This document shows, one piece after another, positions 27,000 to 36,287 of a DNA stretch of 64,000 nucleotides. The stretch's first letter is position 1. Each line of letters starts with the position of its first letter. A model generated the notes under the pieces. The model saw only the letters and a program-made list of their open reading frames with translations, searched no databases and was not told where the DNA came from. The position numbers and the translations under genes were made by a program. The DNA is from Vibrio sp. SS-MA-C1-2 (GTDB taxonomy: Bacteria; Pseudomonadota; Gammaproteobacteria; Enterobacterales; Vibrionaceae), in assembly GCF_021513135.1 (NCBI RefSeq), contig NZ_CP090981.1:1736001-1800000 (forward strand), written 5' to 3'.

Positions 27000-27872
27000 T
27001 TATTTTTTCCAGTAGAGGCGCATTGGATTCTTAACAAGAAGTGCTTGTTGTAATTCAGTGGTTTGTGCAATTTTCGGAATGACATCAACAAGGTGCCCAT
27101 CATCTGGCGTATGTGACTTCATATTGGGATGTGGCCAATCTGTCCCCCATAAGACTCGCTCAGGAAATTTCTCTACTAATGTTTTAGCAAAAGGAATCAC
27201 ATCACTATAATTTGGTGGGGTTAAGGTTAAACGCTCTGGACAACTTACTTTTGTCCAGATATTCGTATTGTTTGCCATTAAGTTTATAAATTTAGCAAAG
27301 CTTTCACTCTCGATGCCTTCTGAGATATCGGGACGACCCATATGGTCAACAACAATCGTGGTATCTAACTCTACTAAGAATGGGGCAATTTCATCAAGAT
27401 CTTGAGACTCGAAATAAACTACAATGTGCCAGCCAAGGGGTTTAATCTTTTCAGCAATTGATTTAAATACCTCTTTAGGTGTCGTATCAACGAGGCGTTT
27501 AACAAAATTAAAGCGAACCCCGCGAACCCCTAAACGATCCATCTGTTCTAGCTCTTCTTTTGTGATATCTGGTGAAACAACAGCAATACCACGAGCAAGG
27601 TCACCTGCTGTTTCTAATGCATCTAATAGAGCCTGGTTGTCTGTTCCATGACATGATGCTTGAACAATAACATTTCGGTCAAAACCCAAGTAGTCACGTA
27701 GCTCAAAAAGCTGTTCTTTTGGTGCATCACAGGGGGTATATTTACGTTTTGGAGAATATGGAAAAAGTGATGCAGGGCCAAATACATGACAATGTGCATC
27801 TACTGCACCTGCTGGTGGTGTATAGTTTGGTTTACTAGGAGCAGGGTGAAAAGGTAAGTAATCAGCATCCAT
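27000..27872 (-). CDS. ligI: 2-pyrone-4,6-dicarboxylate hydrolase
   Basis: 290 residues, metal-independent member of the amidohydrolase superfamily. Opens 2-pyrone-4,6-dicarboxylate to 4-oxalomesaconate. Family marks: AVDAHCHVFGPASLFPYSPKRKYTP, VIVQASCHGTDNQALLDAL, GVRGVRFNFVKRL, TIVVDHMGRPD, WTKVSCPERL and ERVLWGTDWPHPNM (catalytic Asp). Its substrate is made by LigC, encoded 15 kb away at 42675. Third last gene of the ligJ-to-ligB run. Confidence 0.94.
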   Translation of the reverse strand: MDADYLPFHPAPSKPNYTPPAGAVDAHCHVFGPASLFPYSPKRKYTPCDAPKEQLFELRDYLGFDRNVIVQASCHGTDNQALLDALETAGDLARGIAVVSPDITKEELEQMDRLGVRGVRFNFVKRLVDTTPKEVFKSIAEKIKPLGWHIVVYFESQDLDEIAPFLVELDTTIVVDHMGRPDISEGIESESFAKFINLMANNTNIWTKVSCPERLTLTPPNYSDVIPFAKTLVEKFPERVLWGTDWPHPNMKSHTPDDGHLVDVIPKIAQTTELQQALLVKNPMRLYWKK

Positions 27873-27947
27873 CTTTATTCTTCCTTAAATTTAAGAGTAT
27901 CTTGCTAGTAATAATTAAACATTAAATATTGGTTATTAACAATACTT

Positions 27948-29018
27948 CTAACCGTGTTGAAAAATCGTCCCATCGAAAAGCTTTCGAGCCGTTCGTAATA
28001 TTGCTGCGCTTTGTACTTGGTTATTCTTTGTTTGCAAAATAACGGATAATTCGCCAGCGGGATGTTCAACTGAAACGCGTTTTGTTTTTTGTTCAGGGAG
28101 TGTTGAGACACTAAAAGCTGGAGATTCAGGTAGCATACACGCTGTTGCAACACTCACGGCACCTAAAACGCCAATAGAAGCATGGCAACGATGAGGAATA
28201 AAGGTGCGAGTTGAAACCGAACCATTTGGAGTTGGCTCACTCACCATGGTTAATTTGGGAATCGATTTCTCAGTCACATCACCTAAATTCATTTTTTGAC
28301 CTGCCTCTAAACGGATACGCTCAAGTTTTTGACGCAGCTTATCATTGCTCTCGAGTTCTTGTGGAGATTCTTGTCCAGTTATCCCCATATCTATAGCTCG
28401 AATGACAACCACTGGCATCCCATTATCGATTAAGGTAACGGTTGTCTCGTCAATAATATCAAACTCATTCCCAGTAGGTAAAAGTGCGCCACAAGTTGAA
28501 CCGGCAGTATCTTTAAAGGTGATGGCGATAGGGGATGCACTGTTTGGTACTCCATCAATAGCCACATCTCCTCGATAACAAACTTCTTTATTAGGAGTGT
28601 TGACCTCACAAGTCGCAACCTGACCGGTATTTTCCATATAAATAGAGACATTAGTTATGTCACTTAGAATATCAACTAATCCGCGTTCAATAGCAAAAGG
28701 GGCGACACCCGCTAAGATATTGCCACAATTTTGACCATCACTGACAATGGGTTGATCAACAAAAACTTGTAAGAATAAGTAATCAACATCAATTCCAGGA
28801 CGCTCAGAAGGTTTGATAATAGCAACTTTTGATGTGAGAGGAGTTGCACCACCCATACCATCAATTTGTTTGCTATCTGGCGATCCCATTATAGCTAATA
28901 GAAACTCATCTCTCTCTTGTTGATCTTGGGGGAGATCATTTGCAAGAAAATAAGCACCTTTGGATGTACCACCGCGCATCCACATACACGGAGCTGATAC
29001 GGTCTTGTTATTTGACAT
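27948..29018 (-). CDS. galD: 4-oxalomesaconate tautomerase (PrpF-like)
   Basis: 356 residues from ATG 29018, which has AAGG about 8 bases upstream; a TTG at 29024 is also in frame. PrpF/GalD family: [20 protein letters not shown] at the start (the RGGTSKG motif), [34 protein letters not shown] and [19 protein letters not shown]. Interconverts 4-oxalomesaconate isomers so that LigJ can hydrate the right one; the related LigU carries out an allylic isomerisation. Its start overlaps the ligK end by 11 bp, indicating translational coupling. Confidence 0.9.
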   Translation of the reverse strand: MSNNKTVSAPCMWMRGGTSKGAYFLANDLPQDQQERDEFLLAIMGSPDSKQIDGMGGATPLTSKVAIIKPSERPGIDVDYLFLQVFVDQPIVSDGQNCGNILAGVAPFAIERGLVDILSDITNVSIYMENTGQVATCEVNTPNKEVCYRGDVAIDGVPNSASPIAITFKDTAGSTCGALLPTGNEFDIIDETTVTLIDNGMPVVVIRAIDMGITGQESPQELESNDKLRQKLERIRLEAGQKMNLGDVTEKSIPKLTMVSEPTPNGSVSTRTFIPHRCHASIGVLGAVSVATACMLPESPAFSVSTLPEQKTKRVSVEHPAGELSVILQTKNNQVQSAAILRTARKLFDGTIFQHG

Positions 29019-29733
29019 AAACAAGACCTTTTTCTTCTAAGCGAGGTCGCATGTTATAAATATCTAAACCTAACTCACCATTAGCTAAACGAATGCGCTT
29101 CTCTTCTTCTCTTACCATGCGAGCACGAGATTCTGCTAATACTTGTTCCGCCTCTTGACGACGAACGACACAAACACCGTCATCATCGGCAACAATAATA
29201 TCACCGGGGTTAATGATCTCTTCGGCACACACCATTGGGATATTGACTGAACCTAAGGTTTCTTTAATCGTGCCTTGGCTAAAGATGTGTTTAGACCATA
29301 CTGGAAAGTTCATTTCTCTTAGGTCTCGAGTATCTCGAACACCACCTTCGATAATTAATCCGACAACACCACGACTTTGTGCTGATGTGGCTAGTAGGTC
29401 ACCAAAAAAACCAAAATTAGAAGGCGATGTTGGAGCAAAAACAAGCATGTCACCTGCTTGAGCTTGTTCAATAGCAACATGCATCATCCAGTTATCACCC
29501 GCAGCGCCAGAAATGGTTAGTGCTGAACCCGCGATAGCTGGACCTGAATAGATTGGACGCATGTAGTCAGCTAATAAACCACGGCGGCCCTGTGCTTCAT
29601 GAACAGTTGCAACGCCACATTCTGCTAATCCTTTGATAACCTCTGGGGTAGCACGTTCAATATTACATATCACGACATTTTGAGGTAGTTGTTGGGTTGT
29701 TGTTGATGTTTGTTTTTTTTCCATAGTGGTCAT
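29008..29733 (-). CDS. ligK: 4-carboxy-4-hydroxy-2-oxoadipate aldolase
   Basis: 241 residues, class II (divalent-metal) HMG/CHA aldolase of the RraA-like fold. Splits 4-carboxy-4-hydroxy-2-oxoadipate to pyruvate and oxaloacetate, the last step of the 4,5-cleavage route. Motifs: [68 protein letters not shown] (Arg-Asp metal/pyruvate site) and [15 protein letters not shown]. Lies 25 bp after ligJ. Confidence 0.94.
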   Translation of the reverse strand: MTTMEKKQTSTTTQQLPQNVVICNIERATPEVIKGLAECGVATVHEAQGRRGLLADYMRPIYSGPAIAGSALTISGAAGDNWMMHVAIEQAQAGDMLVFAPTSPSNFGFFGDLLATSAQSRGVVGLIIEGGVRDTRDLREMNFPVWSKHIFSQGTIKETLGSVNIPMVCAEEIINPGDIIVADDDGVCVVRRQEAEQVLAESRARMVREEEKRIRLANGELGLDIYNMRPRLEEKGLVYVK

Positions 29734-29758
29734 CGTTTAATTCCTTTTTTAACCAATG

Positions 29759-30820
29759 CTAGATAATAATTGCTGACGCTTCCTGCTGTTGTACCGAGTT
29801 TTTTATCGCAGGAGCTTGTAAACGGCTAAATACTCGGCGAGCATTATCTTCAAATATTGCCTGTTTATCTGCCGCAGTCACTTTAGTTGATGCATCTATA
29901 TAACGTTTTGTATCATCGTAATTATGACCGGTTAATGGATCAACACCACGTACCGCTCCAATCATTTCAGAGGCAAAAAGGATATTTTTTGATGGTAAAA
30001 TATCGAGTAAAAGATCAATGCCTTTTTGGTGATAAACGCAAGTATCAAAATAGATATTATTAAGCATTAATTCTTCAAGTGGTGCTAAGCCCATATCTTG
30101 AGCCATTCCACGGAAACGTCCCCAGTGATAAGGGACAGCACCACCACCATGAGGAATAATAATCTTTAATTCAGGGAAATCTTTGAATACGTCAGACATC
30201 ATAAGTTGTGAGAATGCCATGGTATCTGCACCAAGATAATATGACGAAGTGGTATGCATACAACTGTTACATGAACCGCTGACATGGATCATCGCAGGAA
30301 CATCTAGTTCAACCATCTTCTCATATAAAGGATAAAACGCACGATCGCCCAAAGAGACATCTTTAAACGAGCCTCCAGAAGTATCAGGATTTAAGTTACA
30401 ACCAATAAAGTCCATCTCTTCTACACAGCGAACTAATTCACTGACTGATTTTTCAGGTGAGATACCAGGCGATTGAGGAAGTTGAGCAACAGGGGCAAAG
30501 TTATTGGGAAAGAGGTCACATACTCGGCGGATCAAATCATTTTGATGTTCAGTCCAAAAGCGACTGGTGTGCTCATTGCCGATATGGTGACCCATCCAAC
30601 TTGCACGAGGAGAAAATATAGTTAAGTCGGTTCCACGCTCTTTTTGTAAACGAAGTTGATTATTGATAATACTTTCACGGATTTCATCATCTGAAATAAC
30701 CATGATTCCTTTAGAACCAACATGGCTTGGATCTTTTATTATTGCTTCTTTTTGAGCATCGCGATATTTGCCCACTTGTGGTGGTGTTGTAGTGTAATGT
30801 CCATGACAATCAATAATCAT
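29759..30820 (-). CDS. ligJ: 4-oxalomesaconate hydratase
   Basis: 353 residues, amidohydrolase-superfamily hydratase. Adds water to 4-oxalomesaconate to give 4-carboxy-4-hydroxy-2-oxoadipate. The Zn motif IIDCHGHYTTTPPQVG opens the protein; SPRASWMGHHIGNEHTSRFWTEHQNDLIRRV, AMIHVSGSCNSCMHTTSSYYLGADT, IIPHGGGAVPYHWGRFRGMA and NILFASEMIGAVRGVDP follow. First gene of the minus-strand operon; the divergent aroE-like gene is 250 bp away, so the region 30821-31070 should carry two promoters and a LysR-type operator. Confidence 0.94.
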   Translation of the reverse strand: MIIDCHGHYTTTPPQVGKYRDAQKEAIIKDPSHVGSKGIMVISDDEIRESIINNQLRLQKERGTDLTIFSPRASWMGHHIGNEHTSRFWTEHQNDLIRRVCDLFPNNFAPVAQLPQSPGISPEKSVSELVRCVEEMDFIGCNLNPDTSGGSFKDVSLGDRAFYPLYEKMVELDVPAMIHVSGSCNSCMHTTSSYYLGADTMAFSQLMMSDVFKDFPELKIIIPHGGGAVPYHWGRFRGMAQDMGLAPLEELMLNNIYFDTCVYHQKGIDLLLDILPSKNILFASEMIGAVRGVDPLTGHNYDDTKRYIDASTKVTAADKQAIFEDNARRVFSRLQAPAIKNSVQQQEASAIII

Positions 30821-31070
30821 TTTTAGCGTCCTTAACTAATGAAATTACAAACACTATACGAGGCAATATAAGATTGGGCTATTTCAATTTAATTTCAGGC
30901 TATAAGATTTTTAGATAGAGGTGGTTTTTTGAGCTGTATAGTAATTGTAAATGTTTAGCTAATAGTGATACAAAAAATTCTAATAAATGAATAGAGATAA
31001 GCGAAAAATGATGGATAAATTTGACCGATTTTCTGTTATTTTTAACTGATGATAAAAGGAGAGTGTATTT
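30821..31070. promoter_or_regulatory. Divergent promoter region ligJ / aroE-like
   Basis: Holds the start signals of the leftward protocatechuate-cleavage operon and the rightward quinate/shikimate genes. AT-rich; no single operator palindrome stands out. A GGAGAG ribosome site precedes the aroE-like start. Confidence 0.45.
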
Positions 31071-31961
31071 ATGATATCGTGTCGACTTATTGGTATAAAT
31101 ATAGATAAATCAAGTGCTCCAAGCTTTCATAACCAATTAGCGAATGAATTATCGTTGTCATTAGATTATCAATTGTCACCGTTAAGTGAGCCAGAGTTCT
31201 CTGTATTTGAAAATTGTGTTAAGTTTCAACTCTCTCAGAATGTTAATGCGATGAATATCACATTTCCTTATAAAGAAATGGCAATAAAAGTTGCAAATTG
31301 GATTGATCATTCCGCGAAAGTTGTTGGTGCAGCGAATACTTTGATCTATCATAATAAAAAACTTTTAGCCTATAACACTGATTATACGGGCTTTATTCAA
31401 GCTTTTCGGCAGTCCAGTATCAATAAACCAGGCAAAGTTGTTGTTATTGGTTGCGGAGGCGTCGGTAAGGCTGTTATTCATGGGTTAATTGCATTGCAAG
31501 CATCAGAAATTATTATTTATGAGCAAGATACAGAGAAAGCTGAACATTTTTTACACACCCTGCCATTAAAAAATAGACAGGTTAAAGTGATTAATAAGAC
31601 CCTTCTTGAATCCGCGGTGAGGTCTGCAAATGGCGTTTTAAACTGCACGCCTATTGGTCATCACAATTATTCTGGAATACCGATATTAGCTGAATGGCTA
31701 GATAAACAGCAATGGGTTTTTGATGCTGTTTATACACCAATAGAGACAGCTTTTATTCAGGAAGCAAAAGGCAAAGGGATTAAAACGTTGAGCGGTTTTG
31801 AACTTTTCTTTCATCAAGCTGTGGATGCTTTTAAATTATTCATACAACATGATCCTTCTATAAGTACATGTGTTTCTAGAAACCCATATCCTTATAGAAA
31901 CCAAAGTATTTCTGAACAACAATTACAAGCGTTTAGAGATCAACATTTTAGTCAAAACTGA
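31071..31961 (+). CDS. Shikimate/quinate 5-dehydrogenase, probably catabolic
   Basis: 296 residues. AroE-fold: substrate domain with a serine pair (DKSSAPSFHNQLA), NITFPYKE with the catalytic Lys, AANTLI, NTDYTGF with the catalytic Asp; NAD(P) domain with VVVIGCGGVGKAVIHGL and an acidic residue after beta-2 (IIIYEQD), which tends to favour NAD. CTPIGHH and GFELFFHQAVDAF are conserved late motifs. Located beside a dehydroquinase, 3-dehydroshikimate dehydratase and protocatechuate genes, it most likely oxidises quinate or shikimate rather than serving aromatic amino acid synthesis. Confidence 0.85.
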   Translation: MISCRLIGINIDKSSAPSFHNQLANELSLSLDYQLSPLSEPEFSVFENCVKFQLSQNVNAMNITFPYKEMAIKVANWIDHSAKVVGAANTLIYHNKKLLAYNTDYTGFIQAFRQSSINKPGKVVVIGCGGVGKAVIHGLIALQASEIIIYEQDTEKAEHFLHTLPLKNRQVKVINKTLLESAVRSANGVLNCTPIGHHNYSGIPILAEWLDKQQWVFDAVYTPIETAFIQEAKGKGIKTLSGFELFFHQAVDAFKLFIQHDPSISTCVSRNPYPYRNQSISEQQLQAFRDQHFSQN

Positions 31962-31964
31962 AAC

Positions 31965-32091
31965 TATACCTAAAATAATTGAAGTTGCTAGTCAGTGGCC
32001 AATGAGTTAAGCCCCATGAGTATAGGTGTTCTATATGATTCGGATGCACGAGTGACGCCAATAATCTAGTCGCTTCAGGATGAAGGGTATA
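31965..32091 (+). repeat. ERIC-type repeat, full length but diverged
   Basis: Starts TATACCTAAAATAATTGAAGTTGC, keeps GCCCCATGAGTATAGGTG, and ends AGGATGAAGGGTATA; the right half has many changes. Located between the aroE-like gene and aroQ, so it would be transcribed if they form an operon. Confidence 0.85.
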
Positions 32092-32116
32092 AAATAAAAC
32101 TGAAAACCAAAAGGAA

Positions 32117-32563
32117 ATGAACGTGAGCAAATTACTCATTTTAAATGGACCTAACCTTAACTTATTAGGCACTCGTGAACCAACCCAATATGGTTTTGAA
32201 ACATTAGCGGATGTCGAGGAAAAGTGTCGAGTTCTTGCAGCTAAATACGATGTAGGTACAGAAGCTTTTCAAAATAATATCGAAGGCGAATTAATCAATG
32301 CTATTCATCGTGCGGGTGAAGAATTTAAGCGAGGAGAGTGTAAGGGGATTGTGTTTAATCCTGGTGCATACACACATACTTCAATTGCTTTACATGATGC
32401 AATTAAAGGCGTTGATGTCCCTGTTGTTGAAGTACATATTTCTAATGTCCATGCTCGTGAAAGTTTCCGTCATCACTCATATATTTCACCAGTAGCAGCC
32501 GGTACCATTATTGGAATGGGAACCCGCGGTTATGAGTTAGCGATAGAGTTTTTATTAGGTTAA
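32117..32563 (+). CDS. aroQ: 3-dehydroquinate dehydratase, type II
   Basis: 148 residues, typical type II length. LLILNGPNLNLLGTREPTQYG carries the catalytic Arg/Tyr region; FQNNIEGELINAIH, FNPGAYTHTSIALHDAI, VEVHISNVHARESFRHHSYISPVAAGTIIGMGTRGYELAIEFLL complete the signature, including the catalytic His. Converts 3-dehydroquinate to 3-dehydroshikimate. Downstream of the catabolic dehydrogenase, it likely works on quinate. Start uncertain: ATG 32117 sits only 2 bases from AAAAGGAA, while GTG 32123 has better spacing. Confidence 0.94.
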   Translation: MNVSKLLILNGPNLNLLGTREPTQYGFETLADVEEKCRVLAAKYDVGTEAFQNNIEGELINAIHRAGEEFKRGECKGIVFNPGAYTHTSIALHDAIKGVDVPVVEVHISNVHARESFRHHSYISPVAAGTIIGMGTRGYELAIEFLLG

Positions 32564-32581
32564 CTATTCACAAGTATCGTT

Positions 32582-32633
32582 AAAGCCTGTCTTTTATCTT
32601 ACGAGTAAGTGGTGAGATAAATGCAGGCTTTTC
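32582..32633 (+). terminator. Terminator of aroQ
   Basis: AAAGCCTG pairs with CAGGCTTT and an inner TTATCTTAC/GTGAGATAA extends the stem; ends in TTTTC. The tail touches the 3' end of the convergent small membrane protein gene. Confidence 0.8.
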
Positions 32634-33022
32634 TATATGAGCACATTGATTTTTTTATTATGATTTTTGGATATTGAATATCGCTTTATTTTATCTACTG
32701 TCCCGACAAAGAGGCAAAAAAAGAAGACAATACTAAGAAGGCTAACGAATTGCCAATAAGTCGAATTGAAATAAACAAACATGAATAAACCATGAATGTA
32801 ACGAAATATCAATGCAATAAATAATAGGATTGAAGGGGTAATCTCTCTAATCAGGATATAAGAGATGATGGCTGTGATAGAGATAATTAATTTGAAAGCA
32901 TACATGAGAGGCGAATAGACCGTTGACGTAAGGTTTGTCGTTAAGGCGATTAACACAATAAGGATAAATACAATAAAACTTTCTATTTTTACTCTAGACA
33001 CAAAAAAACCAATATTTAACAA
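32633..33022 (-). CDS. Hypothetical small membrane protein
   Basis: 129 residues, TTG start, with about four hydrophobic segments (residues roughly 14-31, 37-58, 63-86, 88-110) and a basic tail ending KNHNKKINVLI. No motif recognised and no obvious ribosome site, so the start is uncertain. Stands alone between the aroQ terminator and an ERIC copy. Could be real or a chance hydrophobic frame in AT-rich DNA. Confidence 0.4.
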   Translation of the reverse strand: MLNIGFFVSRVKIESFIVFILIVLIALTTNLTSTVYSPLMYAFKLIISITAIISYILIREITPSILLFIALIFRYIHGLFMFVYFNSTYWQFVSLLSIVFFFCLFVGTVDKIKRYSISKNHNKKINVLI

Positions 33023-33364
33023 ATCATCAATAATTGTAACATTGTGGGTTGATTAATTACAAGTTATTTTGATTTAGTTAAGCCTATTCTATTCAATCTA
33101 TTATCATTTTTTATGATAAACGGCTGGTATAGGTTATGTAAAAAAAGAGCACAATGGTTGCTAGGTAGAGCCCAAGGGAAATAAGCCAATATACTCTTCA
33201 TACGTGAAGTCGCTAGGTTGTTGGCTGCACTCGTTCGCCCCAATCATATAGTACACCTATACTCATGGGGCCTCACTGATTTGCCGCCTACTAGCAACTC
33301 CAATTACTTGGGGTATATATAAATAGTTTGAAGGTTTGTTATTATGTTAAAGATAAAATGTGTA
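33023..33364. other. 342-bp non-coding stretch with ERIC copy
   Basis: Contains a full ERIC-type repeat at 33190-33318 and, just before it (about 33157-33185), a GGTTGCTAGGTAGAGCCC fragment resembling part of a second, opposite copy. Also the 3' flank of quiC. Confidence 0.55.
33190..33318 (-). repeat. ERIC-type repeat, full-length copy
   Basis: TATACTCTTCATACGTGAAG at the left, TCGCCCCAATCATATAGTAC and CTCATGGGGCCTCACTGA in the middle, CTCCAATTACTTGGGGTATA at the right. Downstream of quiC on its transcribed strand, possibly in the message 3' end. Confidence 0.93.
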
Positions 33365-35185
33365 TTAATAAGCAGACGCTTGTGCAGCTAAACGGATAAA
33401 TGCATTCGTTTCACCATACTTATTATACTCACCGATACGCTGTACCACTTCGAAGAACAACCCATTCATCTCTTTGGTGTAAAAGTGGAAGAAGCTTCCT
33501 TTATCATCCTCAGCATAAAGAATATTATTCTGTTGAAGCTTAGCGATAAGTTCGTCTGATACATCATATTGCGCTTGAATATCCAAGTAATAGTTACTTG
33601 GGATCTTCAATTGATAGATGGGAGACAGCTTCTTAACCGCTTTGAAAATATCATCACAGGCAATTGCAATTTGGTTAATGCTGGCACCATTTGACTCATT
33701 GATGAAACGTTGAGTGCTTGTCTTTTTCGCATTGGTGCTATTTAAAGCAATCTTTACTTTATCGTTTGGACTTTTTATTGTTTGGCTAGTAATTAAACCA
33801 TTAATGTCGGGAAGATCAAAACTTTCTTCTGGAGTAAAACCAAAAATAGATTTATAAAAGAACAGATTTGATAAGAAATCAGCAGGTGCAACAACCTGTC
33901 CCATATGGTCAATATGGCTAAAGTTTGCATCACTATTTTGTTCTGCAACTCTTTCGAAATCAACTTCATAAAAAGTATGAGATTCAATACCATTAAATAG
34001 GCTAATCATAAGATTATTGGCACTTTTTAATGTAGGAATAGCGAGCTCATTCTGTTGTCGTGTTTGTGCAATAGTTGAACCGTTATAACGGATTGCAAGA
34101 TCCTTCAAAGCTGAGACATTAGAAGTCACTAAACCTAAACCACAAACTGACTCGCCGTGCTCCTGTAGATGTAACCCTGCAGGGCTATTCTTTTCATAAT
34201 TGAAAATAAAATTAATCTCACCAACTTGGTAAAGATCAACATCTTTACTTTTATGTTGGTGAGTTTTACAAAAACCAAGAGACTCAAGTACATCCGTAAA
34301 TGGATTGTTTAGACGATCATGGGCTGCAAACTCGACAAAACTAACTCCTTCAGCAACCGGCGGTATTACGTCTTTATTTGTCTGATCTTCTAACCATTTT
34401 AGCGATCGAATACCATCGACTGCTTTTTTAATTGGTGACGATGAGCGGAACTCATCATTAAAGACTTCATGAGAGAGGTAATCATTAAAACCTTTATCCT
34501 TGAGTGCCTGTACGAATTCAATAACAGGAAAATCACCTTGACCAGGGAAGCAGCGGTAATGGCGACTATACTGCAAAATATCCATTTGCATTTTAGGCGC
34601 ATCGGCAACTTGAACAAGTGCAATTTTTTCAACCGGGATCTCATTTTTTAGCGTGTCTAAAGTATTTCCGCGAGCAAACATGTGGAAAGTATCGAGTACG
34701 ATACCAAGATTGTCGTGGTCAACCATATTAACGAGCTTCCATGCATCATCATAGTCAGCAATGTGACGACCCCAAGCAAGTGCTTCATAGCCAAGTTGAA
34801 CGCCTTCTCGTTTAGCTAACTCAGCAATTTTATGAAGATCATCAGCACACTGGTGAAGGTCAGGTGATGAATAAGGCTGAGTATTACTACACATCATTAG
34901 GCGTTGAGTCCCTAATTGGTGAGCAAGTTCAATTTTCTTTTCTAACATATGGAATTTTTTTTCACGTAAACCGTCAGGCATACCCTCCATATCTCTAACC
35001 GGTTGAAGAACCAATATTTCAAGACCTAAACTGTCTGCAATACGACGTACGTCAGCAGCAGATCCTCGGTATTGTGTGAGATCATTTTCAAAAATTTCGA
35101 TAGCATGAAATCCAGCTTTTGCTGCGGCATGCATTTTTTGTTCAAGGGTGCCAGAGAGGCAGACTGTTGCAATAGAATACTTCAT
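33365..35185 (-). CDS. quiC: 3-dehydroshikimate dehydratase fused to HPPD-like domain
   Basis: 606 residues, two parts. Residues about 1-275 are an AP-endonuclease-2-type TIM barrel (TVCLSGTLEQKMHAAAKAGFHAIEIFENDL, YEALAWGRHIADYDDAWKLV, GIVLDTFHMFARG, QVADAP, RCFPGQGDFP, LSHEVFND) giving the metal-binding dehydratase that turns 3-dehydroshikimate into protocatechuate. Residues about 285-606 are two vicinal-oxygen-chelate modules like 4-hydroxyphenylpyruvate dioxygenase (FSHIDHMGQVV, and FFEVVQRIGEYNKYGETNAF at the end). The same fusion occurs in pseudomonad QuiC proteins. Last gene of the TRAP-AEC-Gfo/Idh operon; feeds LigAB. Confidence 0.93.
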   Translation of the reverse strand: MKYSIATVCLSGTLEQKMHAAAKAGFHAIEIFENDLTQYRGSAADVRRIADSLGLEILVLQPVRDMEGMPDGLREKKFHMLEKKIELAHQLGTQRLMMCSNTQPYSSPDLHQCADDLHKIAELAKREGVQLGYEALAWGRHIADYDDAWKLVNMVDHDNLGIVLDTFHMFARGNTLDTLKNEIPVEKIALVQVADAPKMQMDILQYSRHYRCFPGQGDFPVIEFVQALKDKGFNDYLSHEVFNDEFRSSSPIKKAVDGIRSLKWLEDQTNKDVIPPVAEGVSFVEFAAHDRLNNPFTDVLESLGFCKTHQHKSKDVDLYQVGEINFIFNYEKNSPAGLHLQEHGESVCGLGLVTSNVSALKDLAIRYNGSTIAQTRQQNELAIPTLKSANNLMISLFNGIESHTFYEVDFERVAEQNSDANFSHIDHMGQVVAPADFLSNLFFYKSIFGFTPEESFDLPDINGLITSQTIKSPNDKVKIALNSTNAKKTSTQRFINESNGASINQIAIACDDIFKAVKKLSPIYQLKIPSNYYLDIQAQYDVSDELIAKLQQNNILYAEDDKGSFFHFYTKEMNGLFFEVVQRIGEYNKYGETNAFIRLAAQASAY

Positions 35186-35197
35186 ATCAAACGCCTT

Positions 35198-36268
35198 TTA
35201 GTCTAATAATGGTGTAATATCACGCACTGGTGTGTATTGCTCTGACTCACAAGCATCGATAATTGCATCAATAACCAATAAATTTTGAAGTCCATCCCAT
35301 ACGCTGACTGTTGGTTCTGTTTCGTCACCACGAATAATGGCACAAAAGTGATTTAACTGACGTGCTAATGGATCTTCGCGAGTTAACTCTACTTGCTTTT
35401 CTTCCATTGCATTCCACCAAGAAGGTGTGACATCTTGATTAAAACTTTTAACTTGCATTGTAGGAATCGAAAGTGAACCATTTGTTCCTGCAATGTGATA
35501 ACAATCTTCTTGATTATAAGTCGCGTAACTTTTATTTTCTTGGGATGTCTGCTCCCAACTACGAGGGCTTGAGGTTGCATCTGATAAAATAAAACTTCCG
35601 ATTGCACCACTAGCAAAGCGCAATGTCATTGCTACGCTGTCTTCTACTTCAAACTGACGAGTATTATTAGAGCTAACAGCCTGAACACCAATAATCTCTC
35701 CCATCAGATGACGAAGATTGCCAATTTCATGAATCATATTGATTAAAATAGGGCCACCACCTTTTACTTTACGCCAAGGCCCTTCATCAAAATAATAGTC
35801 AGGTTTGTAGAAAGATGCGCTACCCATAATGGTGACCAGTTTACCCAACTCACCACTTTGGATAATTTCTTTCGACGTCTCAAGTAGTGGACTATAAGCT
35901 CGGTGATGACCAACAAGCAATTTACTCTTTTCACGTTGTGAATGTTTAAGGAGTTCAATTGCGTCATCAATTGAATCAGTGACTGGCTTTTCAATAATTG
36001 CAGGTACATCAGCTTCAATACAGGCATGAGCTTGCATAGCATGTAATTTATTAGGCGTCGCAAGGATGATTCCATCTGGTTTATCCGCAGAAAAAAGAGC
36101 ATCCAAATCGTGATAAAGTGCAACACCTAGCTCTTTAGCGTAATCTTTTGCTGCTGGAGAAGGGTCAACAATAGAGGCGAGTTCACATTGCTCATTTTCA
36201 ATAACAAGCTTAATGTGAGTTTTTCCGATAAGGCCAGCGCCGGCCACTGATATTCTAACTTTGTCCAT
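35198..36268 (-). CDS. Gfo/Idh/MocA-family dehydrogenase in the quinate operon
   Basis: 356 residues from ATG 36268 (MDKVRISVAGAGLIGKTHIKLV); an upstream in-frame ATG at 36319 would overlap the preceding gene and lacks support. Nucleotide site GAGLIGKTH, catalytic EKPV Lys region (PAIIEKPVTDSIDDAIELL), GGGPILINMIHEIGNLRHLMG in the substrate domain. The family oxidises ring polyols such as inositol and sugars. Sitting directly upstream of quiC, it may be an alternative quinate or shikimate dehydrogenase. Substrate is inference. Confidence 0.85.
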   Translation of the reverse strand: MDKVRISVAGAGLIGKTHIKLVIENEQCELASIVDPSPAAKDYAKELGVALYHDLDALFSADKPDGIILATPNKLHAMQAHACIEADVPAIIEKPVTDSIDDAIELLKHSQREKSKLLVGHHRAYSPLLETSKEIIQSGELGKLVTIMGSASFYKPDYYFDEGPWRKVKGGGPILINMIHEIGNLRHLMGEIIGVQAVSSNNTRQFEVEDSVAMTLRFASGAIGSFILSDATSSPRSWEQTSQENKSYATYNQEDCYHIAGTNGSLSIPTMQVKSFNQDVTPSWWNAMEEKQVELTREDPLARQLNHFCAIIRGDETEPTVSVWDGLQNLLVIDAIIDACESEQYTPVRDITPLLD

Positions 36269-36287
36269 GTCTAAATACCTATTACTG

